Assembly (NCBI GenBank): GCA_947302895.1
Contig: CAMYWU010000049.1
Location: forward strand, 1 to 8,973
Source of the DNA: an uncultured Clostridia bacterium
GTDB taxonomy: Bacteria > Bacillota > Clostridia > Oscillospirales > Acutalibacteraceae
Length of the DNA: 8,973 bases
Direction of reading: 5' to 3'
Below the pieces are notes generated by a model. It did not search any database. It was given only the letters and a program-made list of their open reading frames with translations, and was not told the DNA's origin. Made by a program: the position numbers and the translations under genes. Positions 1 to 6,630 of this stretch are shown here, one piece after another; position 1 is the first letter of the stretch; every line of letters begins with the position of its first letter.

Positions 1-1079
1 AAAAAGTTGTTATCGGCGAGGGAATAACCCATATAAGCGATTATCTGCTCTGCGATGCAGTTAATGCCGAGAGCGTTACAATTCTCAGCAAAACAGCTTC
101 ATACAGCAATAACGCTATTTATTTCAGCGACGCAAGCGTATCGCAAATAGAGCTTCTTGCCTATGATGATTCAAGCGCCAAGGACTATTTTAATGATAAC
201 AATATTGAATATACCTCACTTGGGTGCGGCCATTCGAGGCAAATAGATTATTATGAGATTTTGCCCTCCTGCTGTTATGATACCTGGGGCGTTTACACCT
301 GCGCCGATTGCTTTGATTCCTACAGGGAATATATCAGCCATGAAAGTAAGGGACATTATCTCAGCGGAAGAATAAGAACCCTCGCTTTTGATGCGATAAC
401 CGATTGCGAGATTTTTGTTGACGGCAAATTAAGAGCTATGTCAAACGCAAAGGGAGGATATGTTGTTTATCCCGTTTTGTGCGGAGAGCACAGCGTTGAA
501 ATCAAAAAACGTGGCGAAAACATTGATAGCTTTGTTGTAAGTATAAGCAGAACAAATCTGAGATGCAAAAGCAATTGCTGCTATGGCGATTTTGATAAAA
601 ACGGATATATTAACGCCAAGGATTATGCCTATGCGCTCAAAAAGGAATATGAAGAGGCAAGCATAATCAATTTTGGAAGAGTTAAAGCAAATGAGCTGTC
701 AGATGAAATCTATGAAAAGCAGGAATTGCCCTATGCTCTGAGTATCGAAAACGAAACCGATGATGAAGACCCAAACAGAAGGGAATTTGTTGCAATTATT
801 GAGAATAACAGCGAATTTGAAGTTAAGGAAAGCGGCTTTGTTTACGGCAAAAATATGAGCGATGATATGCTTTATATTGAAAATGTCGGAAAAACAAATT
901 CTGATGGTTTTTCAGTTAAAAAGCAGTCAACAGTTAATGATATTTATGTTAAGGTTATGAGATATAAGTCGAGCGATTTAAAGGGAACTTTAAGCGCAAG
1001 ATTCTATATCGTTTATACAAACGGAGTTGAGGATTTTCTTTGTTACAGCGATGTGTCCTCCTATACATATCCTGATTGA
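1..1079 (+). CDS. Secreted BspA-type LRR surface protein with dockerin-like loop, 5' truncated
   Basis: The frame is open from base 3 to the TGA at 1077-1079 (358 residues); the true start lies before the window. Residues 1-72 are the end of a BspA-type (LRR_5) leucine-rich repeat: an I-x-E-G-I-x-x-I-x-D-Y-like strand, then the usual closing segment ending in S-A-K-D-Y-F-N-D-N-N-I. Next comes a Cys/His stretch (C90 C91, C100-x2-C103, H113, G-H118) resembling the CxxC...GH modules of clostridial surface proteins, then a small beta domain (about 115-180). D196-F-D-K-N-G-Y-I-N-A-K-D207 is an EF-hand-type calcium loop as in type I dockerins, but only one copy is present. The remaining ~150 residues look beta-rich and I do not recognise them. 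The family is extracellular and used in adhesion or carbohydrate-related assembly; the ligand is unknown. No sorting signal or terminal membrane helix is visible, so surface attachment, if any, must lie elsewhere. The LRR call is firm, the dockerin call moderate. Confidence 0.8.
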   Translation, partial: KVVIGEGITHISDYLLCDAVNAESVTILSKTASYSNNAIYFSDASVSQIELLAYDDSSAKDYFNDNNIEYTSLGCGHSRQIDYYEILPSCCYDTWGVYTCADCFDSYREYISHESKGHYLSGRIRTLAFDAITDCEIFVDGKLRAMSNAKGGYVVYPVLCGEHSVEIKKRGENIDSFVVSISRTNLRCKSNCCYGDFDKNGYINAKDYAYALKKEYEEASIINFGRVKANELSDEIYEKQELPYALSIENETDDEDPNRREFVAIIENNSEFEVKESGFVYGKNMSDDMLYIENVGKTNSDGFSVKKQSTVNDIYVKVMRYKSSDLKGTLSARFYIVYTNGVEDFLCYSDVSSYTYPD

Positions 1080-1104
1080 CAATGAAGATTAAAAGATTTA
1101 TAAT
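1076..1104 (+). promoter_or_regulatory. Perfect-consensus sigma-A promoter for the lipoprotein/hydrolase pair
   Basis: The -35 hexamer TTGACA is at 1076-1081 and the -10 hexamer TATAAT at 1099-1104, separated by exactly 17 bp. All twelve consensus positions match. The -35 box overlaps the TGA stop of the preceding surface-protein gene, so that gene ends inside this promoter. The predicted start is near 1111, leaving a leader of about 24 nt that contains the GAGGTG ribosome binding site at 1124-1129, 5 nt before the ATG at 1135. No operator-like repeat is visible, so constitutive strong expression is the simplest inference. Confidence 0.85.
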
Positions 1105-1134
1105 CAAAACATATTACTGTACTGAGGTGTTATT

Positions 1135-1641
1135 ATGAAAAAAATAATTCTATGTATTCTCTGTCTTTCAATGGTTGTCTGCGCTTTTGGCGCCTGCGCT
1201 AAAAACAATGACGAAAAAACAACAGGCATTAAGCAGGCAACAACCGAGGAAATGACAACCGACAGCGCTGTTATCAAGGAAGCAGATGCTATTAATCTTA
1301 TCAAAAGTTATTCTGATGATGAACTCGGCTTAACAGCTGAGGATAGAAAAAAGGCTTCCTTTATGGTTGCTTCAAACGGCGTAAAGATTGATAAGAAGTA
1401 TTATATTGAGGTTATCGCAACAATCAAAAACGAGCATAAGGAAGGCGATAAAATCACATATACCTTTGATAATCTCGGCGTTTATTATATCCGCTACGAC
1501 GGCAAGAAGATTATGCGTTTGGATATGAAGAGCGAGGAAGAGAAGTATATTGATATGAAGATTAAGGCTGTTCCCACAACAACTGCTCCGGCTGAAACTG
1601 AAGCTAAAACCGAAACCGAAACACAAACAACAAAGGGTTAA
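1135..1641 (+). CDS. Small secreted lipoprotein, unknown function
   Basis: 168 residues. The N-terminus is a lipoprotein-type signal: K2 K3, a hydrophobic core, then A-F-G-A-C with C21 as the likely lipidated cysteine. Phe at -3 is off the usual Leu/Val/Ile preference, but G-A-C and the following hydrophilic K-N-N-D-E stretch fit. A Thr/Glu/Lys-rich linker (about 22-45) leads to one compact globular part (about 46-145) with alternating charged and beta-type segments. The last ~20 residues are a low-complexity Thr/Ala/Glu tail. I do not recognise the globular domain. GAGGTG lies 5 nt before the ATG. The gene sits directly under a consensus promoter and only 3 nt before the hydrolase gene, so the two are almost certainly co-transcribed. 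A role at the outer face of the membrane, perhaps with the hydrolase, is inference. The reading frame and lipoprotein nature are well supported; function is open. Confidence 0.85.
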   Translation: MKKIILCILCLSMVVCAFGACAKNNDEKTTGIKQATTEEMTTDSAVIKEADAINLIKSYSDDELGLTAEDRKKASFMVASNGVKIDKKYYIEVIATIKNEHKEGDKITYTFDNLGVYYIRYDGKKIMRLDMKSEEEKYIDMKIKAVPTTTAPAETEAKTETETQTTKG

Positions 1642-1644
1642 AAT

Positions 1645-2601
1645 ATGAGTAAAAAAATAATCCCCGCCATAGTTGCGCTCGGTGCTGCTGCGGCAGTTGC
1701 CGAATTTGCAGTTCACGGTTATCTTGACGTTATGTATGCCGAAAAAATTCCCCAGGGAATTATGAAAAGGCTTGGCAACAAGAAATCGGATAAATCCCTC
1801 AGGGAAATTCATAAATTCAATAAAGGAGAAAACGAGTGGGCAAGCTCAAAGGATATTGAGAAAATCGATTTGAAAAACACAAGGGATAACAATCTTAAAG
1901 GCTATTATCTTCCTGCCGAAAAGGAAAGCGATGTTTTCGTTTTGTTTGCCCATGGCTACCGTTCAAGCCATTGCGGCGACCCTTATAATTTCATTCGTTT
2001 CTACCATGAGGAAATGAAGTTCAATTTTATGAGCGTTGACCATGTTACAGCAGGTGAGTCCGACGGCGATTTTCTCGGCTTTGACTATTTTGAGTCCGAG
2101 GATATGCTTCTCTGGATAGACTATCTTACTGAGCGCTTTGGCAAGGATATAAAGATTATTCTTCACGGCGTTTCCATGGGCGGAGCAACGGTTTGCAAGA
2201 TGGCTTCCCGTGTTCCCGAGCAGGTTAAGCTGATTGTTTCAGACTGTGCATATACAAGCGCTGAGGATCAGCTGAAAAGCGTTTGCAATTCTGTTGGATT
2301 AGTTAAATCTGCCCCTCTTGCATTCTTCCTGTTCAACAGAATGAATAAAAGGCTTGCAAAGTTTGACCTTAAGGATACCGATGTAAGAACAAGCGTTTCG
2401 CAGGCAAGAGTTCCGATGCTTTTTGTTCACGGCGATACGGATGATTTTGTTCCGACAAGGATGGTTTATGAGCTTTATGATTTATGTCCGACGGAAAAGA
2501 ATTTGCTCATAGTTAAAGGCGCAGCCCACGCTGAGAGCATTTTAATCGGAAGCGAAAAATATAAGGAAAAGCTTAATGAATTCATAAATAAATACATATA
2601 A
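1645..2601 (+). CDS. Membrane-anchored alpha/beta hydrolase
   Basis: 318 residues. One hydrophobic segment at about 5-25 looks like an uncleaved anchor; the rest is an alpha/beta-hydrolase fold. F-A-H-G-Y-R (101-106) is the oxyanion-hole strand end and the nucleophile elbow is G175-V-S-M-G-G180 with S177. The acid is probably D266 in H-G-D-T-D-D-F-V-P (262-270), and the base is H295 in G-A-A-H. All triad members are therefore present and well placed. The layout matches the serine-peptidase/esterase-like hydrolases annotated in Firmicutes as alpha/beta hydrolase (Bacillus YqkD-like); the substrate cannot be read from sequence. AAAGGG at 1632-1637, inside the end of the lipoprotein gene, is 7 nt before the ATG and the intergenic gap is 3 nt, so it is the second gene of the unit from the 1076 promoter. 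Transcription ends at the hairpin beginning at 2600. Fold and catalytic class are secure, substrate unknown. Confidence 0.9.
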   Translation: MSKKIIPAIVALGAAAAVAEFAVHGYLDVMYAEKIPQGIMKRLGNKKSDKSLREIHKFNKGENEWASSKDIEKIDLKNTRDNNLKGYYLPAEKESDVFVLFAHGYRSSHCGDPYNFIRFYHEEMKFNFMSVDHVTAGESDGDFLGFDYFESEDMLLWIDYLTERFGKDIKIILHGVSMGGATVCKMASRVPEQVKLIVSDCAYTSAEDQLKSVCNSVGLVKSAPLAFFLFNRMNKRLAKFDLKDTDVRTSVSQARVPMLFVHGDTDDFVPTRMVYELYDLCPTEKNLLIVKGAAHAESILIGSEKYKEKLNEFINKYI

Positions 2602-2642
2602 AAAAGGAATTGACTATCTGTTTGATAGTCAATTCCTTTTTT
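2600..2642. terminator. Bidirectional intrinsic terminator between convergent operons
   Basis: A perfect 19-bp inverted repeat (2600-2618 against 2624-2642) closes a 5-nt loop, TGTTT. The core is G-G-A-A-T-T-G-A-C-T-A-T-C, and the outer pairs are an A run on the left and a T run on the right, so either strand yields a hairpin followed by U residues. It terminates the hydrolase transcript rightward and the channel transcript leftward. The hairpin overlaps both stop codons: it begins at the end of the hydrolase TAA and covers the last codons and TGA (2629-2631) of the channel gene. Confidence 0.95.
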
Positions 2643-3180
2643 TCTTTATCGGGAAAATCCACCAGCACGAAACGATGGCAACAGCAATAAATGCTGCAAT
2701 CGGGCAGAAACCGCCAAGCCACGCTGCTGCAAAATATGCTATAAGACTAACAATGCTTCTTGCACTGAGCCTGAATTTTTCGCCCGGATGGCATTCTTTG
2801 AATATGAGATAAAACATTATATGGAAGGTTATGCATGCAAGGGACATATCCCCGAAATACAGACTGAGCGGAACCCAGCTTCTCGGATGATATCCAACCC
2901 ATGCCGTTGCAAACGGAATGAAGCTCATTGCAAATAGCCATAAAATGTTGCACCAGAGAATTTTTACATTAATTGTTTCAGCTTCGTGAAAAATCTGATG
3001 ATGATTAACCCAGTATATCGCAATGAAAAAGAAGCTCAGCACATATGCAAGGATTGTCGGGGCGATTGAAAGCAAATCCTCAAGCGTGTCGCCCTTTGGC
3101 AAACGGAATTCCAAAACCATAATTGTTATAATAATTGCCAAAACGCCGTCGCTGAAGGCTTCAAGTCTGTTTTTTTCCAT
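2629..3180 (-). CDS. TMEM175-family (DUF1211) potassium channel-like membrane protein
   Basis: 183 residues. The N-terminus carries the family hallmark R5-L-E-A-F-S-D-G-V-L-A-I in the first helix, which in studied bacterial and human TMEM175 proteins lines the cation pore. About six hydrophobic segments follow (roughly 10-27, 37-58, 72-92, 103-125, 142-155, 158-177), matching the single six-helix repeat of prokaryotic members, which are usually near 200 residues and assemble as tetramers. W-V-N-H-H (57-61) after helix 2 is also typical. AAGGAG (3191-3186 on this strand) lies 5 nt before the ATG, within the last codons of the upstream gene, and the intergenic gap is 2 nt. It is the last gene of the leftward operon. 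The C-terminal K-K-K-R-N is encoded inside the terminator hairpin. Family is confident; potassium selectivity is known for studied homologues and inferred here. Confidence 0.92.
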   Translation of the reverse strand: MEKNRLEAFSDGVLAIIITIMVLEFRLPKGDTLEDLLSIAPTILAYVLSFFFIAIYWVNHHQIFHEAETINVKILWCNILWLFAMSFIPFATAWVGYHPRSWVPLSLYFGDMSLACITFHIMFYLIFKECHPGEKFRLSARSIVSLIAYFAAAWLGGFCPIAAFIAVAIVSCWWIFPIKKKRN

Positions 3181-3182
3181 AA

Positions 3183-3641
3183 CTACTCCTTTTCAATCCT
3201 TGAATTAATTTCGTTTTCAATTTTTCTGAGCTTTCTTTTTGTTGTTAAACCAAGCTCAATTGCCCTCCGGTTTCCGTCTTTAAACTCAAGGGTTAGCCTT
3301 GAATAGCGGTCAATAAAATTCTTTTTGAAGCTTGCCTTTGTATCCTTGAAAACCTGAACGCCTTTAATATCGTTGTATTTAAAATAATTGTTTTCATCAA
3401 GAAAGCTTATTTCAAGCCCGTTTTCCGTAAAGCGTATGCCGTGGCGCAAAACCTCTCTTGTGTAGAATATTGCAAGCGCAACAGAGCAAACAACGATTAT
3501 TGCAAAAATGATATTTGTAAGCTTAACTTCAAGGCGAAGCTTGTTGTATGCATAGTATGCAAAATAGCAAACCGCCGTATCAAGTATCAGCGCCATTACA
3601 ACCGATATTGGCGATATTATTCTGATGAACTTATTTTTCAA
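3183..3641 (-). CDS. Two-TM membrane protein with cytoplasmic PH-like domain, unknown function
   Basis: 152 residues. Two hydrophobic helices (about 10-31 and 42-61) are followed by a soluble part (about 66-150) of short beta strands: I-R-F-T-E-N-G-L-E-I, then Y-N-D-I-K-G-V-Q-V-F and R-L-T-L-E-F-K-D-G-N-R-R, ending in a charged helix. This order, two helices then a G-L-x-I...I-x-x-V strand pattern, resembles bacterial PH-like (YdbT/YcxB-type) membrane proteins; I do not recognise a specific family. The start is TTG (3641-3639), supported by GAGGAAA 6 nt upstream; the next in-frame ATG would remove most of helix 1. The first 11 bases overlap the end of the pseudouridine synthase gene, and the stop is 2 nt before the channel gene, so the three are one transcript. 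It could be an accessory of the neighbouring channel, but that rests only on position. Confidence 0.75.
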   Translation of the reverse strand: MKNKFIRIISPISVVMALILDTAVCYFAYYAYNKLRLEVKLTNIIFAIIVVCSVALAIFYTREVLRHGIRFTENGLEISFLDENNYFKYNDIKGVQVFKDTKASFKKNFIDRYSRLTLEFKDGNRRAIELGLTTKRKLRKIENEINSRIEKE

Positions 3642-4581
3642 GTCTTATTTCCTCGAATTTCTTTAAAACTCCGCAGTTTTCAATTTCAAATTCCTTTGAA
3701 TTTAAGTATTCAAAATCTCCTGCATTTTCAAAATCAAATCTGAGCTTGTATGAACATAGCTCCTGGGATAATCTTCCGTGCTTTGAGCCGTATTTTCCGT
3801 CGTTCATAAGCGGATGACCTATGGAAGCAAGATGAGCCCTTATCTGATGAGTTCTTCCCGTGAGAAGCTCAACCTCAACAAGGGAAAATCCGTTTGCATA
3901 GCCGAGCACAGTGTATTTTGTTGCAATCCTCTTTGAACCCTCGGTTTCTTTATCGGATACGAAAACCATATTTTTTCGCTCGTCCTTGCTGAGAAAGCCC
4001 TCAAGAGTTTCGCTTTTCTTCTCAAATCTGCCTTCGCAAATTGTAAGATAGAATTTTTTAACCTCACGGCTCTTGATTTTTGCGTTTAAGAATTTCAAAG
4101 CCTCATAGTTTTTAGCTCCGATAACAATACCCGAGGTGTTGCGGTCAATTCTGTTTGCAAGGGCGGGGGAGAAGGAGTTTTCGCTCTCGGGCTTCCATTC
4201 ACCCTTTTCAAAAAGATATCTCTTCAGCGAGGATACAAGGGTGTTAACATATTCTCCCTTTTCGGGATGACAGAGCATTCCGCTTTTTTTGTTCAGAAGA
4301 ATAATGTTTTCATCCTCAAAAATAATATCGAGCTCCTTTGGCGCAGAAAGAAAATCATAGTGCGCTTCTTTTTCTTTCAGCATATCGTCGTTAAGATAAA
4401 GCTCAATAATATCTCCCTCGTTGATTATCTGTTCGGGAGTGCATCTCTTTTTGTTAATCTTGATATTCTTTTTTCTGATTTGCTTAAACATCATCGATTT
4501 CGGAAGCGTTTCAAAGCTTTTTAAAAGAAATTTATCAAGCCGCTGCCCCGAATCGTTTTTCTTAACAATGATTTGTTTCAT
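3631..4581 (-). CDS. RluA-family pseudouridine synthase, RluC/RluD-like, with S4 domain
   Basis: 316 residues. Residues 1-65 are an S4 RNA-binding domain; G12-Q-R-L-D-K-F-L and the L-P-K-S-M-M segment (26-31) resemble RluC. The catalytic domain follows, with N143-R-I-D-R-N-T-S-G151 holding the catalytic Asp, D146, and G242-R-T-H-Q-I-R-A-H250 forming the conserved active-site segment. Length and order are normal for enzymes that convert uridines of 23S rRNA to pseudouridine in the cytoplasm; the exact target positions cannot be assigned. The usual H-R-L-D is N-R-I-D here, a variant I recall from Firmicute members. The ATG at 4581 is the only canonical in-frame start and has no Shine-Dalgarno sequence; the -10 box ends 6 nt before it, suggesting leaderless translation. 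It is the first gene of a three-gene operon with the two-TM protein and the channel. Family is secure, the specific paralogue is not. Confidence 0.93.
   Translation of the reverse strand: MKQIIVKKNDSGQRLDKFLLKSFETLPKSMMFKQIRKKNIKINKKRCTPEQIINEGDIIELYLNDDMLKEKEAHYDFLSAPKELDIIFEDENIILLNKKSGMLCHPEKGEYVNTLVSSLKRYLFEKGEWKPESENSFSPALANRIDRNTSGIVIGAKNYEALKFLNAKIKSREVKKFYLTICEGRFEKKSETLEGFLSKDERKNMVFVSDKETEGSKRIATKYTVLGYANGFSLVEVELLTGRTHQIRAHLASIGHPLMNDGKYGSKHGRLSQELCSYKLRFDFENAGDFEYLNSKEFEIENCGVLKKFEEIRLEK
3648..3654 (-). promoter_or_regulatory. Shine-Dalgarno site that selects the TTG start
   Basis: On the minus strand GAGGAAA lies 6 nt before TTG at 3641-3639. It sits inside the last codons of the upstream pseudouridine synthase gene. 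It is the main reason to begin the two-TM protein at TTG rather than at the internal ATG within the first membrane helix. Confidence 0.7.
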
Positions 4582-4587
4582 AAGTTT

Positions 4588-4616
4588 ATTATAGATTAAG
4601 TGTCTTAATCTTGCAA
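4588..4616 (-). promoter_or_regulatory. Leftward promoter of the pseudouridine synthase operon
   Basis: Read on the minus strand, TTGCAA (4616-4611) is the -35 box and TATAAT (4593-4588) the -10 box, with a 17-bp spacer. The -10 is perfect and the -35 matches TTGACA at four of six positions. The expected +1, seven bases after the -10, is 4581, which is the A of the gene's ATG, so the transcript may have no 5' leader. The same TTGCAA can serve as the -35 of the rightward uvrB promoter. Confidence 0.75.
4593..4611. repeat. Palindrome filling the promoter spacer, possible operator
   Basis: GATTAAG-TGT-CTTAATC (4594-4610) is a perfect 7-bp inverted repeat around a 3-nt centre, extended to 8 bp by A4593/T4611. 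The 17-bp version occupies exactly the spacer between the -35 and -10 boxes of the leftward promoter and touches the left edge of the shared TTGCAA. A dimeric regulator bound here would block the leftward promoter. It does not fit the Gram-positive LexA/Cheo-box pattern GAAC-N4-GTTC. Operator function is inference. Confidence 0.5.
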
Positions 4617-4639
4617 TATTTATTTTTTTGATATATAAT
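4611..4639 (+). promoter_or_regulatory. Rightward promoter of uvrB
   Basis: TTGCAA (4611-4616) is the -35 box and TATAAT (4634-4639) the -10 box with a 17-bp spacer rich in T. The predicted start is near 4646, giving a leader of about 28 nt. GGAG at 4659-4662 is the likely ribosome binding site, 11 nt before the ATG at 4674, which is slightly long. The -35 hexamer is its own reverse complement and is the same one used by the leftward promoter. No recognisable LexA box is present. Confidence 0.78.
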
Positions 4640-4673
4640 ACTGTGAATATACTTTTTCGGAGAAAAAATTTCT

Positions 4674-6626
4674 ATGGGTAATTTTGAGTTAGTAAGCAGT
4701 TTTAAGCCTACGGGCGACCAGCCCGAAGCGATAGATGCGCTTGTTGAAGGCGTTCTTCGAGGCGATAAAGAGCAAACATTAATGGGCGTTACCGGTTCGG
4801 GTAAAACCTTCACAATGGCAAACATCATTGAGAGAGTAAACCGTCCAACGCTTGTTTTGGCGCATAATAAAACGCTTGCCGCTCAGCTTTGCAGTGAGTT
4901 CAAGGAGTTTTTTCCGAATAATGCGGTTGAATACTTTGTTTCATACTATGATTATTATCAGCCCGAAGCATATGTTCCGACAACTGATACCTATATTGAA
5001 AAGGATAGCGCTGTAAATGAGGAAATAGATAAGCTGCGCCACAGCGCCGCTTCCGCCCTATCGGAAAGACGGGATGTTATAATCGTTGCCTCCGTTTCCT
5101 GTATCTATTCCATCGGCGACCCTGTTGATTATCAGAATATGGTTATCTCGCTTCGTCAGGGAATGACCAAGGAAAGAGATGAGCTGATAAGAAGGCTTGT
5201 TGAAATTCAGTATGAGCGAAATGATATAAACTTTGTTCGCAATAAGTTCCGTGTTCGAGGCGATACGGTTGAAATCTTCCCCGCAGGCAGCAGCGGCTCA
5301 GCGATAAGAGTTGAGTTCTTCGGCGATGAGATAGACCGGATTTGCGAAATAGACCATCTGACAGGCAAGGTTACGGGCGTTTTGAGCCACTGCGCAATCT
5401 ATCCTGCTTCGCTCTATGTTGTTTCCCAGGATAAGATGAAAAGAGCCATTGAAGAGATATATCAGGAAATGGTTGAAAGGGTTGCCTATTTTGAAGAAAA
5501 GGGCAAGCTTCTTGAAGCTCAGCGTATAAGGGAGCGAACATTGAATGATATCGAAATGCTTCAGGAAACGGGCTTTTGCAAGGGAATTGAAAACTATTCA
5601 AGAATTATGAGCGGAAGAAAACCGGGCGCAGCGCCGTTTACACTGCTTGATTATTTCCCCGATGATTTTCTTTTGTTTGTTGATGAAAGCCATGTTATGC
5701 TTCCCCAGGTTCACGGTATGTATGGCGGCGACTATTCAAGAAAGAAGAGCCTTATTGATTTCGGTTTCAGACTTCCTTCGGCTTTTGATAACAGACCGCT
5801 TAAATTCGAGGAGTTTTATTCAAAAATCAACCAGGTTATATTTACCTCGGCAACGCCTGCCCAATTTGAAAAGGAAAAATCAACCCAAATTGTTGAGCAG
5901 GTTATCCGTCCGACGGGACTTCTCGACCCGAATATAACCGTTAAGCCGACGGACGACCAGATGGACGACCTTGTTTCCGAAATCAATATCAGAACCCAGA
6001 GGGGCGAAAGAGTTCTTGTAACAACGCTTACAAAGAAAATGGCGGAGGATTTAACTGCCTACCTTGAAGGCTTTGATATAAAGGTTCGCTATATGCACCA
6101 CGATATTGATACCATTGAAAGAATGGAAATTATCAGGGATTTGCGACTCGGCAATTTTGATGTTCTGGTTGGAATCAACCTGCTGCGTGAGGGTCTTGAT
6201 ATACCCGAGGTTTCTCTTGTTGCAATTCTTGATGCGGATAAGGAGGGCTTCCTCAGAAGCGAAACATCGCTTGTTCAGACCATAGGCAGAGCTGCAAGAA
6301 ACGCAAACGGTGAGGTTATTATGTATGCCGATTCCGTTACTCCTTCAATGGAAAGAGCAATAAGCGAAACGCTGCGCCGCCGCTCAATTCAGGAGGCATA
6401 TAATAATGAGCACGGAATTGTTCCGCAAACGATTAAAAAGGACGTTCGTGATATTATTGAAATAACAAGCAAGGATAATCTTGACAAGGGCGTTAAGATG
6501 ACTGCAAAAGAACGCCATGTTATGATTGAAAAACTAACAAGAGAAATGAAGGAAGCGGCTAAAATGCTTGAATTTGAACACGCTGCCTTCCTCAGAGATA
6601 AGATTAAGGAATTATCCGAGGGATAA
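4674..6626 (+). CDS. uvrB: Excinuclease ABC subunit B (UvrB)
   Basis: 650 residues, close to the usual 655-675 and apparently intact. UvrB is the DNA-bound helicase-like ATPase of nucleotide excision repair: it receives damaged DNA from UvrA and then recruits the nuclease UvrC. Walker A is G38-V-T-G-S-G-K-T45. The Tyr-rich damage-probing beta-hairpin starts at Y91-Y-D-Y-Y-Q-P-E-A-Y100 and runs to about residue 122. The Walker B box is D337-E-S-H340. The helicase motif N501 to D509 (N-L-L-R-E-G-L-D) and motif VI Q535-T-I-G-R-A-A-R-N543 are present. The C-terminal UVR helical pair (about 615-649), which contacts UvrC, closes the protein. A GGAG site 11 nt before the ATG supports the start. It is driven by the promoter at 4611-4639, with no visible SOS operator. 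Its partner uvrA lies downstream, separated by one transporter gene. Confidence 0.98.
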   Translation: MGNFELVSSFKPTGDQPEAIDALVEGVLRGDKEQTLMGVTGSGKTFTMANIIERVNRPTLVLAHNKTLAAQLCSEFKEFFPNNAVEYFVSYYDYYQPEAYVPTTDTYIEKDSAVNEEIDKLRHSAASALSERRDVIIVASVSCIYSIGDPVDYQNMVISLRQGMTKERDELIRRLVEIQYERNDINFVRNKFRVRGDTVEIFPAGSSGSAIRVEFFGDEIDRICEIDHLTGKVTGVLSHCAIYPASLYVVSQDKMKRAIEEIYQEMVERVAYFEEKGKLLEAQRIRERTLNDIEMLQETGFCKGIENYSRIMSGRKPGAAPFTLLDYFPDDFLLFVDESHVMLPQVHGMYGGDYSRKKSLIDFGFRLPSAFDNRPLKFEEFYSKINQVIFTSATPAQFEKEKSTQIVEQVIRPTGLLDPNITVKPTDDQMDDLVSEINIRTQRGERVLVTTLTKKMAEDLTAYLEGFDIKVRYMHHDIDTIERMEIIRDLRLGNFDVLVGINLLREGLDIPEVSLVAILDADKEGFLRSETSLVQTIGRAARNANGEVIMYADSVTPSMERAISETLRRRSIQEAYNNEHGIVPQTIKKDVRDIIEITSKDNLDKGVKMTAKERHVMIEKLTREMKEAAKMLEFEHAAFLRDKIKELSEG

Positions 6627-6630
6627 TTCA

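Noticed and set aside
261..263. TTG as the start of the first gene
   Set aside because: The frame is open back to base 3 and the upstream residues form a recognisable BspA-type LRR ending, so the gene starts outside the window.
1372..1812. Reverse-strand open frame of 146 codons across the lipoprotein/hydrolase junction
   Set aside because: Its Phe/Ser/Cys-rich translation mirrors the Glu/Lys/Thr-rich codons of the forward genes, and the forward genes have good ribosome binding sites and domains.
4627..4639. Extended -10 motif for uvrB
   Set aside because: A TG is present at 4629-4630 but three bases separate it from TATAAT; the extended form needs TG plus one base.
4640..4660. Possible SOS/LexA box before uvrB (TACTGT half-site and GAAT near 4645)
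   Set aside because: The matching second half is absent for both the E. coli CTGT-N8-ACAG pattern and the Gram-positive GAAC-N4-GTTC pattern.
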